The notes beneath the pieces are model-generated. The model had not been told where the DNA came from. It did not search any database and saw nothing but the letters and a program-made list of their open reading frames with translations. Shown piece after piece: positions 51,085-62,404 of a stretch of 64,000 nucleotides of DNA (position 1 is the stretch's first letter; every line of letters starts with the position of its first letter). Both the position numbers and the translations under genes were made by a program. This DNA is from Taudactylus pleione (taxonomy: Eukaryota; Chordata; Amphibia; Anura; Myobatrachidae), in contig JAUIMM010001255.1 of the NCBI GenBank assembly GCA_031769625.1, positions 289,044-353,043 of the forward strand. The letters are read 5' to 3'.

Positions 51085-54000
51085 TCAGCACATCCAGTGA
51101 AATTTTGAGCTGTCTGTGTTTGCTACAAGAGGAGATATCACAAAGTATGCGCTTTTGTTGTTTCCATTGCTTTCAAAACATTTTGGCCTAAAACGTGCAT
51201 TTGCTGTTTTCTCTTAAACGCAGCATGGGAGAAAAACCATTTCACATCACATTTGTGGGTCTTGGTCTTCAACACATCCAGTGAAATTTTGAGCTGTCTG
51301 TGTTTGCTACAAGAGGAGATATCACAAAGTATGCGCTTTTGTTGTTTTCATTGCTTTCAATGCATTTTGGCCTAAAACGTGCATTTGCTGTTTTCTCTTA
51401 AACGCAACATGGGAGAAAAACCATTTCACATCACATTTGTGGGTCTTGGTCTTCAACACATCCAGTGAAATTTTGAGCTGTCTGTGTTTGCTACAAGAGG
51501 AGATATCACAAAGTATGCGCTTTTGTTGTTTTCATTGCTTTCAATGCATTTTGGCCTAAAACGTGCATTTGCTGTTTTCTCTTAAACGCAACTTGGGAGA
51601 AAAACCATTTCACATCACATTTGTGGGTCTTGGTCTTCAACACATCCAGTGAAATTTTGAGCTGTTTGTGTTTGCTACAAGAGGAGATATCACAAAGTTA
51701 GCGATTTTGTTGTTTTCATTGCTTTCAATGCATTTTGGCCTAAAACGAGCATTTGCTGTTTTCTCTTAAACGCAACATGGGAGAAAAACCATTTCACATC
51801 ACATTTGTAGGTCTTGGTCTTCAACACATCCAGTGAAATTTTGAGCTGTCTGTGTTTGCTACAAGAGGAGATATCACAAAGTATGCGCTTTTGTTATTTC
51901 CATTGCTTTCAATGCATTTTGGCCTAAAACTTGCATTTGCTGTTTTCTCTTAAACGCAGCATGGGAGAAAAACCATTTCACATCACATTTGTGGTTTTTA
52001 GTCTTCAACACATCCAGTGAAATTTTGAGCTGTCTGTGTTTGCTACAAGAGGAGATAACACAAAGTATGCGCTTTTGTTGTTTCCATTGCTTTCAATGCA
52101 TTTTGGCCTAAAACGTGCATTTGCTGTTTTCTCTCAAACGCAACATGGGAGAAAAACCATTTCACATCACATTTGTGGGTCTTGCTCTTCAACACATCCA
52201 GTGAAATTTTGAGCTGTCTGTGTTTGCTACAAGAGGAGATATCACATAGTATGCGCTTTTGTTGTTTTCATTGCTTTCAATGCATTTTGGCATAAAACGA
52301 GCATTTGCTGTTTTCTCTTAAACGCAACATGGGAGAAAAACCATTTCACATCACATTTGTGGGTCTTGGTCTTCAACACATCCAGTGAAATTTTGAGCTG
52401 TCTGTGTTTGCTACAAGAGGAGATATCACAAAGTATGCGCTTTTGTTATTTCCATTGCTTTCAATGCATTTTGGCCTAAAACTTGCATTTGCTGTTTTCT
52501 CTTAAATGCAGCATGGGAGAAAAACCATTTCACATCAAATTTGTGGGTTTTAGTCTTCAACACATCCAGTGAAATTTTGAGCTGTCTGTGTTTGCTACAA
52601 GAGGAGATAACACAAAGTATGCGCTTTTGTTGTATCCATTGCTTTCAATGCATTTTGGCCTAAAACGTGCATTTGCTGTTTTCTCTTAAACGCAACATGG
52701 GAGAAAAACCATTTCACATCACATTTGTGGGTTTTGGTCTTCAACACATCCAGTGAAATTTTGAGCTGTCTGTGTTTGCTACAAGAGGAGATAACACAAA
52801 GTATGCGCTTTTGTGTTTCCATTGCTTTCAATGCATTTTGGCCTAAAACGTGCATTTGCTGTTTTCTCTTAAACGCAACATGGGAGAAAAACCATTTCAC
52901 ATCACATTTGTGGGTTTTGGTCTTCAACACATCCAGTGAAATTTTGAGCTGTCTGTGTTTGCTACAAGAGGAGATAACACAAAGTATGCGCTTTTGTGTT
53001 TCCATTGCATTCAATGCATTTTGGCCTAAAACGTGCATTTGCTGTTTTCTCTCAAACGCAACATGGGAGAAAAACCATTTCACATCACATTTGTGGGTCT
53101 TGGTCTTCAACACATCCAGTGAAATTTTGAGCTGTCTGTGTTTGCTACAAGAGGAGATATCAGAAAGTATGCCCTTTTGTTATTTCCATTGCTTTCAATG
53201 CATTTTGGCCTAAAACTTGCATTTGCTGTTTTCTCTTAAACGCAACATGGGAGAAAAACCATTTCACATCACATTTGTTGGTTTTGGTCTTCAACACATC
53301 CAGTGAAATTTTGAGCTGTCTGTGTTTGCTACAAGAGGAGATAACACAGAGTATGCACTTTTGTTGTTTCCATTGCTTTCAATGCATTTTGGCCTAAAAC
53401 GTGCATTTGCTGTTTTCCCTTAAACGCAACATGGGAGAAAAACCATTTCACATCACATTTGTGGGTCTTGGTCTTCAACACATCCAGTTAAATTTTGAGC
53501 TGTCTGTGTTTGCTACAAGAGGAGATATCACAAAGTATGCGCTTTTGTTGTTTCCATTGCTTTCAATGCATTTTGGCCTAAAACGTGCATTTGCTGTTTT
53601 CTCTTAAACGCAGCATGGGAGAAAAACCATTTCACATCACATTTGTGGGTCTTGGTCTTCAACACATCCAGTGAAATTTTGAGCTGTCTGTGTTTGCTAC
53701 AAGAGGAGATATCACAAAGTATGCGCTTTTGTTGTTTTCATTGCTTTCAATGCATTTTGGCCTAAAACGTGCATTTGCTGTTTTCTCTTAAACGCAACAT
53801 GGGAGAAAAACCATTTCACATCACATTTGTGGGTCTTGGTCTTCAACACATCCAGTGAAATTTTGAGCTGTCTGTGTTTGCTACAAGAGGAGATATCACA
53901 AAGTATGCGCTTTTGTTGTTTTCATTGCTTTCAATGCAGTTTGGCATAAAACGAGCATTTGCTGTTTTCTCTTAAACGCAACATGGGAGAAAAACCATTT

Positions 54001-55313
54001 CACATCACATTTGTGGGTCTTGGTCTTCAACACATCCAGTGAAATTTTGAGCTGTCTGTGTTTGCTACAAGAGGAGATATCACAAAGTATGCGCTTTTGT
54101 TATTTCCATTGCTTTCAATGCATTTTGGCCTAAAACTTGCATTTGCTGTTTTCTCTTAAATGCAGCATGGGAGAAAAACCATTTCACATCAAATTTGTGG
54201 GTTTTAGTCTTCAACACATCCAGTGAAATTTTGAGCTGTCTGTGTTTGCTACAAGAGGAGATAACACAAAGTATGCGCTTTTGTTGTTTCCATTGCTTTC
54301 AATGCATTTTGGCCTAAAACGTGCATTTGCTGTTTCCTCTTAAACGCAACATGGGAGAAAAACCATTTCACATCACATTTGTGGGTTTTGGTCTTCAACA
54401 CATCCAGTGAAATTTTGAGCTGTCTGTGTTTGCTACAAGAGGAGATAACACAAAGTATGCGCTTTTGTGTTTCCATTGCTTTCAATGCATTTTGGCCTAA
54501 AACGTGCATTTGCTGTTTTCTCTCAAACGCAACATGGGAGAAAAACCATTTCACATCACATTTGTGGGTCTTGCTCTTCAACACATCCAGTGAAATTTTG
54601 AGCTGTCTGTGTTTGCTACAAGAGGAGTTATCAGAAAGTATGCGCTTTTGTTATTTCCATTGCTTTCAATGCATTTTGGCCTAAAACTTGCATTTGCTGT
54701 TTTCTCTTAAACGCAACATGGGAGAAAAACCATTTCACATCACATTTGTTGGTTTTGGTCTTCAACACATCCAGTGAAATTTTGAGCTGTCTGTGTTTGC
54801 TACAAGAGGAGATAACACAAAGTATGCGCTTTTGTTGTTTCCTTTGCTTTCAATGCATTTTGGCCTAAAACGTGCATTTGCTGTTTTCTCTTAAACGCAA
54901 CATGGGAGGAAAACCATTTCACATCACATTTGTGGGTCTTGGTCTTCAACACATCCAGTGAAATTTTGAGCTGTCTGTGTTTGCTACAAGAGGAGATATC
55001 ACAAAGTATGCGCTTTTGTTGTTTCCATTGCTTTCAATGCATTTTGGCCTAAAACGTGCATTTGCTGTTTTCTCTTAAACGCAGCATGGGAGAAAAACCA
55101 TTTCACATCACATTTGTGGGTCTTGGTCTTCAACACATCCAGTGAAATTTTGAGCTGTCTGTGTTTGCTACAAGAGGAGATATCACAAAGTATGTGCTTT
55201 TGTTGTTTTCATTGCTTTCAATGCATTTTGGCCTAAAACGTGCATTTGCTGTTTTCTCTTAAACGCAACATGGGAGAAAAACCATTTCACATCACATTTG
55301 TGGGTCTTGGTCT
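51085..55313. repeat. 184-bp satellite array, block 2 (between the LINE copies, about 23 monomers)
   Basis: Same monomer family as the first block. It resumes at TCAGCACATCC, which corresponds to monomer base 57 and carries one A-to-G change at 51088. It continues in phase to GGTCT at 55313, monomer base 56. It holds the right flank of LINE copy 1 and the left flank of LINE copy 2. Its last 2.5 kb matches the 2.5 kb before copy 1 at an offset of 11,320 bp. It contains two adjacent 183-bp monomers near 52.8-53.0 kb, which produce the longest satellite open frames (162 and 172 codons). No other genes are visible. Confidence 0.97.
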
Positions 55314-55710
55314 GTGTTTATTACAGAAATTGCCACCATATAAAAAATATATAAAACCATATTTACAATATTTTACATATTATACATTCTAAGCCAATAT
55401 TTGTATTTAATCCATACTAACAACTCCCTTATCAATTGGAGCACTTACAAGGAACACCACCAAACCCTATCCACCACCTACCCCTCCCCCCACTACATAC
55501 CCCAGCAACCTCAAAACCCTCCCTCCCCACACCTCACACACCACACTTCGCAATTCTCACACTCCACCACCTACCCAAGCAGCGAGAAGGTAATACTAGT
55601 TATCCAGGTATATGTAAAGCATTTCTCTGTAATTTCTATATACTAGGTGAAGGACAGATAAAGATAAACACCAGCTACAATGGACTCTGGACCGAATTTC
55701 TGCTACCCAT
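55314..55710 (-). other. LINE copy 2 3' UTR with G-rich tract and terminal AATAAA
   Basis: Identical to the copy 1 3' UTR. The G-rich sense-strand tract corresponds to plus-strand 55481-55528, and the element again ends AATAAACAC at the GGTCT satellite junction. Confidence 0.8.
55317..55322 (-). promoter_or_regulatory. AATAAA polyadenylation-type signal at the LINE 3' end (copy 2)
   Basis: TTTATT on the plus strand, three bases inside the left junction of copy 2, as in copy 1; no A tail. Confidence 0.6.
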
Positions 55711-58700
55711 TCAAGGGGGCCTCAGATGGCGCCACAAACGTGACCAGCTGACGGCATCCATCCTTCCTTTATCCATTTCCATCATCCGCTTTACCTCGTG
55801 CAGAATTTCCCCAACTACTGATATCCAGGGAAGGACTTTACCCCCCATGGCCAATCGACACCGTGCATTCCATGTGCTATAACGAACCGCTAAGCTGACT
55901 AAAAAAATTGTGCACAAATCAAACCTTCCAAATCCCTTGAATGCACCATAAGCCCATTCAGGGTAACTCAGCCCCGAAAGGCAAGGAATACGAAGGCGCC
56001 TTGAAACCCTCTTATAAACCCCTATGTTATAGGGACACTTACAGAAGAAGTGGTCCATAGTCTCCTCCTCCCCTAGACACTCCTCCCGTGGACAACCACG
56101 ATCATCGGCACTTCTTACTTTAAGGTTACCCCTAACATAGAGCCTTCCATGGAAGGAGAGCCAGGCTATGTCCCTAAACTTCAAAGGGATCCTCTGAGAG
56201 TTAATCAGAGCTAATCCCTCCGAACACACCTCACCCGGGCAATCCTTTAGGGCCAGCGGAACATAGAAGTAGGTCTGCAGAATCCTCAACCCCATCTCCC
56301 TCCTGGCTGAGCTTCTTACATCACCGACCCCCAAGCTCCACCGCCTCATAACTTTCAGGCACAGGATAACGTAGATCGGGAGGTATCCTCGCCTAACTCG
56401 GAATGTCTTAATCCGACCCCCTTCTATCCATTCATTGAGGAAGGGAAACACCCATCCCCTGAAGCCTTCTACCCATTGAGGGGGAGTCTCCAAAAACAGA
56501 CTCCCAATGTTTAATTTACAAAACGTTGTTACAAAGAAAACAACTGGATTGACCATACTCTGGCCTCCTTCTTCTCTCAATTTGTAGGTGATTCCCCTTT
56601 TGATAATATTCATCCTGTTTCCCCAAAACATCAGGAAAAACAGTGAATTTAACCTAGACCACATAGATTGAGGCAAAAAACAGACATAGCTAATGTACAG
56701 AAACACCGGGATCAGGTGGGTTTTACATAAGTCAACCCTTTCCCTATAAGAAGATTTCCACCTTCTCCATACAGATACCTTCCTGGTTGCTATTTCCAGC
56801 TTCTTCTCCCAATTTAGGGTGCCATAATCACCATGATTGAAAAATATTCCTAGAATTTTTATCTGCGCACTGGCCCGGGGGAGGCTGTCCGGAAGGTCAA
56901 ATTCTGCCCCTTCCTCCCCCATCCAAAAAGCTTCACACTTCTCCTGGTTTATCCTGGAGCATGAAGCCTCAGAATACAACCTGATAAGTTCTTCCACCTG
57001 CCATGCCTCTGCCTCTTCAGACAGAAACACCGTGACATCATCAGCATAGGCTACAACCTTCAGTGCAGGCCCCGGACCCAGCTGCACCCCTCCCACCGTA
57101 TCATACTCCAACCTCCTTATAAAGGGGTCAATAGCAAACACGTACAGAAGGGGGCTCAGGGGGCAACCCTGACGAACCCCAGAACCCACACTGAAAGCTT
57201 CACCCACCCAACCATTCACAAGTGGGAAGCTTTCGGCCTTTTTATATATTGTTTTCAGCCAATTCACCACCCTCTCTGGAAATCCATACCACTCCAGTAC
57301 CGCCCATAGGTACTCATGGTTGACTCTGTCAAAAGCCTTTGACTGATCCAGTGCCAACAAATACTTTCCCCACTTCTCAGCACGACTCCGCTCAATGACC
57401 TCCCGGACACCAAGGACAGCACTAAAAGTACTACGGCCCTTCACAGTGCAATGCTGAGAAGCTGAAAGAAGCAATTCCGTAAATTCAGCCATTCTGTTAA
57501 AAATTATTTTTGCCAAAATCTTCCTATCAGTTTTAAGAAGAGCTATGGGGCGCCAGTTCTCAACACTCAGAGGGTCCTTTCTTTTGGAGAGTAATATAAG
57601 AGCAGATGTCCTCATAGAAGGGGGAAGACATTCTTTACCAAGACACTCATTGAAAACTTCTACCAGACGAGGGGCCAGAATATCCGAAAAGGTCTTATAA
57701 AACTCAGATGTTAAACCATCCGGACCTGGAGATTTTTTTCCAGAAAGCCCGTCAATTGCTCTCCTGACCTCCTCCACCCCTATATCACTCTCCAAACAAT
57801 CAAAGGGGACATCAGGCCTCCTGAGTCCAGGTGTTCCCCTCAGAAAGACCTCCATCCTTTCTCTGATAAGTAATTTCTCAGATAAAAGGTCAGAGTAATA
57901 ATCTACAATGACACCCAAAATACCCTCCTTTGTCTCTTGGAGAGTACCCTGGTTATCACGTAGTCCTCTGATCTCTCTTGCCTCAGCTGTCATCCTACAG
58001 CTCTGATAGGGATCAGGCGAGTGGTAAGTCCCGTAATCCCTCTCCAGAACCAAAGACGCCAACCGGTTATACTGAAATTCTTTCATCTGAGCTTTTACCC
58101 GGGAAATTTCCCCACTATTTCCCTCCTCAGAAATCAAGAGATCCAATTTCTTTCTCAAAAAATAGTAGATGTTGCTATTTACCAAGTTCTTTTTTGCTAC
58201 TGATCGTTTAAAGAAATTCCGAGTTCTTTTCTTGACCTCCTCCCACCACTCTGATCTACTCCATCCTGCCTCCAACAATGTTTCCTGTGCCTGAAAGAAC
58301 TCTCTAAAGGATTGTCTAACTCCCTCCTCCTGTAGGAGGTCCGAGTTAAGGCGCCACATACCCCTGCCTTTCTGAAGGGATTGTGCTACATTCAAGGTAA
58401 CACTCAGAAAACAGTGATCCGAAAACTCCACCAACCTTACCTCTGGAGGCAAGGTCTTCAGAGTTTCCTTAACAAAAAATCTATCTATCCTTGACCTACG
58501 ACTACCGCAATAATATGTGTAACCCGTGAGGTCTGGATAATGGCGAACATGCACATCCACCAGACCAGCCTCTCTAATCATCCCTACTAAATAATTTGAA
58601 TCATAGCTCAATGTTGTCTTTGAGCCTCCCCTGTCTTTAGGCCGAATGACGGTGTTAAAATCACCACCAAAGACAACTTGTTGGGCCGTGAAGAGAAATG

Positions 58701-59088
58701 GTTTTATTTCTCTAAAGAGGCACTTTCTATCCTATGCTGACTGCGGGCCATAGATGTTAATCAATCTCAGGTCATGCCCCCTCAGAGAAATATCCAAAAT
58801 GATACACCTGCCCACTTGTAACTCTATAACCTTGTGTATGGTTACCATATCAGTAAAAAGTACTGCCACCCCACCGTACGGCTCGGCCGCAAGAGACCAG
58901 TAAGATGGACCCCTCCTCCACTCCCTCTTAATCCTATGGAGGGCATCCAACTTACTTATCCTTGTCTCCTGCAAAAACAAAAAATCAACCTCAATCGTGT
59001 TGAAAAAATCAAAGGCCATAAAACGAGCTCGGTCGGAAATAACGGAAGCCACATTAATCGTGGCACATCGTATGGGTTGGGGATCCAT
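55711..59088 (-). pseudogene. LINE ORF2: APE endonuclease plus reverse transcriptase, broken by one TAG (copy 2)
   Basis: 1,125-codon frame with the TAG at codon 119 (58734-58732), exactly as in copy 1. The predicted residues on either side are identical to copy 1, including the endonuclease motifs (N12, E41, Y113, D143, N145, SRID, SDH), the YADD box at 681-684 and the C-terminal Cys/His cluster near 999-1018. No additional frameshift or stop has accumulated, so the duplication post-dates the stop mutation and is recent. Confidence 0.93.
58732..58734 (-). other. In-frame TAG stop in ORF2, copy 2
   Basis: Same codon-119 TAG as in copy 1, at offset 11,320 bp. It shows common descent of the two elements. 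Confidence 0.95.
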
Positions 59089-59129
59089 ATTTCTAGGTTA
59101 TAGAAAGCAGAACCAACCTTACCTTCTCC
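59089..59129 (-). other. ORF1-ORF2 spacer, LINE copy 2
   Basis: 41-nt spacer, the same as in copy 1, ending directly at the ORF2 ATG. Confidence 0.75.
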
Positions 59130-62100
59130 TTACTTCTGCCCAGGGGGATCCCCCTCCCCCACACCCTCCACCCTAGCCCCACCACCATCTCCATCACCAA
59201 TACACACCACCACTCCCCTTCCTCCCGGATCCGGAGGTTTGGGAATTACAGACCCCTGTGGAACTTCCACAGATGAATCAATCCCAATTACCTCCATTTC
59301 GCCCTCATTTTGAGGAGGTGCATCCTCCCCTTCCTTCTCCTCCACCCGACTTCTCCTCCTTCTTATATCCCCCTGTAGTTCTGTCCCCATTTCGTCCCAC
59401 TCTAAATCCTGTGGATCTTCTATGGTTTTCCCCTCCTTCCCTTGGCCCATTTCCCCCTTCTCCTCCTTCCTTCTCTTACTGGATCCTGATTCTCCTTCCC
59501 TATCCTTCTTCCTTGCCGCCCTCCTTCTTGCTACTCTAGGGGCAAACACCAACTCCCCCCTTTGCCTCATTATCTCCCCATCTTCTTCCTCATCTGTGGT
59601 AAGCGCATCAAATCTGTTTACCAATATTAACTCCTCCCCTCCTTTCCTCTTTTTTTTATTTTTATTTTTAACCTTTTGGAATCCATCCTCTCTATTTTCC
59701 ACCTCTTTCCTTTCCTCTGCCACTCTCCACCTTGTCACATGCCCCTCTTGCACCTCCACTGAACCTCTCTCCTTTCTACCTCTTCCCTCCTCCTCCTCCC
59801 CTGAATCATCCTTCTCCCTCACATCAGCCTCCGGACACCTACTATATGGGTGTCCCTCTTGTCCACACAAATTGCACCTCACTCTATTGCACATTCTCGA
59901 CGTATGCCCCATTCCTCCACATAATGTACATTTAATCACTCCACAATCCCCACTCAAATGCCGCGTGTCCCCACACCTAAAACAGGTCTTTGGCTGGCCC
60001 TGATAGAAGACCTGTATTCTGTCCCTCCCAATGTAGGTGGCAGAGGGCAAGTGGTTCATACCAAACGCAGTACTTAACAGTCTTACCTGTATGGTATAAG
60101 CCCCACCCCACACCCCCTTGGTGTAATCAACTTTTACCAGTCCCGATAACACCTCACAGTGCCTAGAGAGCCAGTACTTAATGTCATTTTCTGGTATAGA
60201 TTCATTTCGAACCAGCACAGTCAATTTGACCACATCCTGCCTAGACATTAATTTTGCACTGTAGTCATCATATGGCTTATTTCCTTTGGCAGATGACCAT
60301 TTGTTCCACAGTCTCTGCATTCCATAGTTTGATTGGAAACTTACATCAAAGTCTTTAGATCTAATAGGATGTATGCATGCAAATAAATCTACAGCTGATA
60401 CACCCAGAGAAAACAACATGGTCAAAAAATGTTCTTTGCTTGGTACCTCCTTCTCCCCCTCCCACTTAAACTGTATCACATTACGCCTCTTAACACCAGT
60501 ATCATGTTCAGTTCTTGAAAAAAACTTTCGTACCTCACTCCTCCCCCCTGCCAATGCACCAGCATAAGAAACTTTATTTTTATTAATATTTTGTTCATTT
60601 CCCAAATCATTACCATTCACCTTCTGTCCATTGCCAGAGTCATGAATCCCAGAGACTGATGCTCCTTCATTAACACCTTTGCCACCAGTCATCTTTCTTG
60701 CTTGTTCTTTATTAATCAGCTCTAATGCTGCCTTCACTCTTGCAGGAGTCTCCAGTTCCCCATACATGATATTTAATAAGGCTCTTTCTTTTGGCTGCAA
60801 CCGTTCTTTTTCCAGTGACAGCATACCCTGTGCCAAGACACCTCTCTTCCTGGACACCGCTACTTCCGTGCCCTCCTTTGATGCATCCTCAGCTGCCCCC
60901 GTAGCCGCCCCGGGTCCTGAGGTACTCACAGAATCCACCGGCCCAATAGGGGGTACAGCCTCCTCACCCCTCTGCGCCCTACTCGTCCGTCCTTCCCCGG
61001 TCCGCACCGGGCGCCCTTGCCTACCTACCAGCGTTTCGGCAGAGGTGTCCGGACCCTGGGAGACATCCCCCAGCGAGGCGGGGACACTCTCTACCGAACG
61101 CGCAAAGTCCTCCGCCGCACCCCGGGGGTCCCCCACTCCTCCACCTACCTGCCGATTCACTGCGCCGCCCTTCGCTGTCTCTGGCTCCCGACTCCCGGCT
61201 CCAGCTGAGGTGCTCTTTCCATCGCTGCAGACAGAGTCCCCGATGCCTGGAAGCTCTGCCTCTCCCGACTTTGCTGCAGTGCTGCTGGAGACGAATACAC
61301 CAGGGATCCCGTCACCACTACTCACCGGGATCCCAGCTCCTTGCCGCTTCACCGCGATGCCTTCCTCCGTCTCCGGCTCCAGGCTCCTGGCTCCAGCTGA
61401 ACACTCCATTCTCTCACTGCCGTCAGGACCTTGGATACAGGAAATTCCTCCTCCTCCCGAGACAGGCATACCACCGCTGGAGACAGGCACGCCAGGAATT
61501 CCACCACCGCTCACAGGGATCCCTGCCGCGTCATCATTCCTGATTGACAGGTCCTCCGCTACGTCACCGCTCTGCCTCGGAACTCCCGCCATGTCACCGG
61601 GAACTCCACTAACCCTTTCAGGTAACTTTTCAGTTTCTTCCATTATTTTAATGGCAGTCAGTAATGGATTCTCCGATGGCTGAGTCGGGGTTAACCCCTC
61701 CAGTGCTGGATTAGCTGGAAAGCCGCTGGGATCCTCCGGACACTGGCTCGCCTGTCTCAGCAGCCTGATTCTTTCTTTCACCCGGTCAAGGGTATCCTGC
61801 AGCTCCACCAGTTCTCCTCTCAGCCTGGGTTTCTCCCACGTATGCGCTTTATTCCTCTTTTTTTTTATATAAGAGATTTTTGTATTTAACCTCTTCGCCT
61901 CTGCCACGGCTTCTTCCAAGCACAGCTGTGCTACATAGTCTTCTTCATCGGAGCCCAGGGAAGCCTCCCCGTCCTCCTCAACAGCCAAACACATCGGGTC
62001 CTCGGTCCCCCCCTCTTCACTATCCGGTGGAGCACCGGCACCACTCGCCTCCGCTCTACCCACGGTTACATCACCGCGGGGAGCCTCCACGGACAGTTCG

Positions 62101-62309
62101 GGGGGTCCCGCTCGCGGCCGCTGTTGCTCCACAGCAGCCGCGCTCCCGACAACATGCTTCTCCGGCTCCCGCACCCCCGGCTGGCTGAAAGCTTCAGCCC
62201 GATTCCTCACCGGAGTACTCAGGTGCGGCTCCTCTTTTTTCCTCACCCGCTGGGCTTGAGACCCCTTCCGTAGGGGACTCTTCCCTTTCCATGCCCCAGG
62301 AGGGCGCAT
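59130..62309 (-). CDS. LINE ORF1 protein with three CCHC zinc knuckles (copy 2)
   Basis: 1,059 codons, predicted protein identical to that of copy 1. Knuckles are at residues 776-789, 794-807 and 812-825; the N-terminal low-complexity region carries the same ~64-residue internal duplication and the tail is basic/acidic. The one nucleotide difference (61050) falls in the third base of Pro420, CCG here against CCA in copy 1. The frame is intact, so it could still yield protein if transcribed; transcription within the satellite is not shown by the sequence. Confidence 0.92.
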   Translation of the reverse strand: MRPPGAWKGKSPLRKGSQAQRVRKKEEPHLSTPVRNRAEAFSQPGVREPEKHVVGSAAAVEQQRPRAGPPELSVEAPRGDVTVGRAEASGAGAPPDSEEGGTEDPMCLAVEEDGEASLGSDEEDYVAQLCLEEAVAEAKRLNTKISYIKKKRNKAHTWEKPRLRGELVELQDTLDRVKERIRLLRQASQCPEDPSGFPANPALEGLTPTQPSENPLLTAIKIMEETEKLPERVSGVPGDMAGVPRQSGDVAEDLSIRNDDAAGIPVSGGGIPGVPVSSGGMPVSGGGGISCIQGPDGSERMECSAGARSLEPETEEGIAVKRQGAGIPVSSGDGIPGVFVSSSTAAKSGEAELPGIGDSVCSDGKSTSAGAGSREPETAKGGAVNRQVGGGVGDPRGAAEDFARSVESVPASLGDVSQGPDTSAETLVGRQGRPVRTGEGRTSRAQRGEEAVPPIGPVDSVSTSGPGAATGAAEDASKEGTEVAVSRKRGVLAQGMLSLEKERLQPKERALLNIMYGELETPARVKAALELINKEQARKMTGGKGVNEGASVSGIHDSGNGQKVNGNDLGNEQNINKNKVSYAGALAGGRSEVRKFFSRTEHDTGVKRRNVIQFKWEGEKEVPSKEHFLTMLFSLGVSAVDLFACIHPIRSKDFDVSFQSNYGMQRLWNKWSSAKGNKPYDDYSAKLMSRQDVVKLTVLVRNESIPENDIKYWLSRHCEVLSGLVKVDYTKGVWGGAYTIQVRLLSTAFGMNHLPSATYIGRDRIQVFYQGQPKTCFRCGDTRHLSGDCGVIKCTLCGGMGHTSRMCNRVRCNLCGQEGHPYSRCPEADVREKDDSGEEEEGRGRKERGSVEVQEGHVTRWRVAEERKEVENREDGFQKVKNKNKKKRKGGEELILVNRFDALTTDEEEDGEIMRQRGELVFAPRVARRRAARKKDREGESGSSKRRKEEKGEMGQGKEGKTIEDPQDLEWDEMGTELQGDIRRRRSRVEEKEGEDAPPQNEGEMEVIGIDSSVEVPQGSVIPKPPDPGGRGVVVCIGDGDGGGARVEGVGEGDPPGQK

Positions 62310-62404
62310 CCTTCCTGGGGGAAGCCCGCAGAACAGCTGGCTGGAAACGTCACACTGTACTGGAAGTCAGGAGCTCCTCCTCCACACGTCCTGCCGCCAG
62401 GGAT
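62310..62404 (-). other. LINE copy 2 5' UTR
   Basis: Identical 95-bp leader. The upstream in-frame TGA lies at 62369-62367. The junction to satellite reads GGGAT then TCAGCACATCC, with the same A-to-G change as in copy 1. Confidence 0.7.

Larger units (their letters stand above)
41494..52813. repeat. 11,320-bp LINE-containing repeat unit, copy 1
   Basis: About 2.5 kb of satellite, the whole 7.09-kb LINE and about 1.7 kb of satellite recur 11,320 bp further on. Markers on the left include ACACAGAGTATGCAC (about 42025 and 53345), TTTTCCCTTAAACG, CCAGTTAAATTTTG, AATGCAGTTTGG and TATGTGC. Left of about 41.5 kb the best match shifts to offset 11,137 because of one extra 183-bp monomer in the second copy, so the breakpoint is placed there. 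Confidence 0.9.
55314..62404 (-). mobile_element. LINE retrotransposon (L1/Tx1-like), copy 2, about 7.09 kb
   Basis: Same element, same orientation, same satellite junctions and same ORF2 stop as the copy 11,320 bp to the left. The only base difference I found inside the element is T at 49730 against C at 61050, a silent Pro codon change in ORF1. It is therefore a segmental duplicate of copy 1 with its flanks and not a second insertion. Confidence 0.93.

Noticed and set aside
55314..62404. Second, independent LINE insertion at the same target
   Set aside because: Shared flanking satellite variants over kilobases and the same private stop codon show duplication of one insertion.
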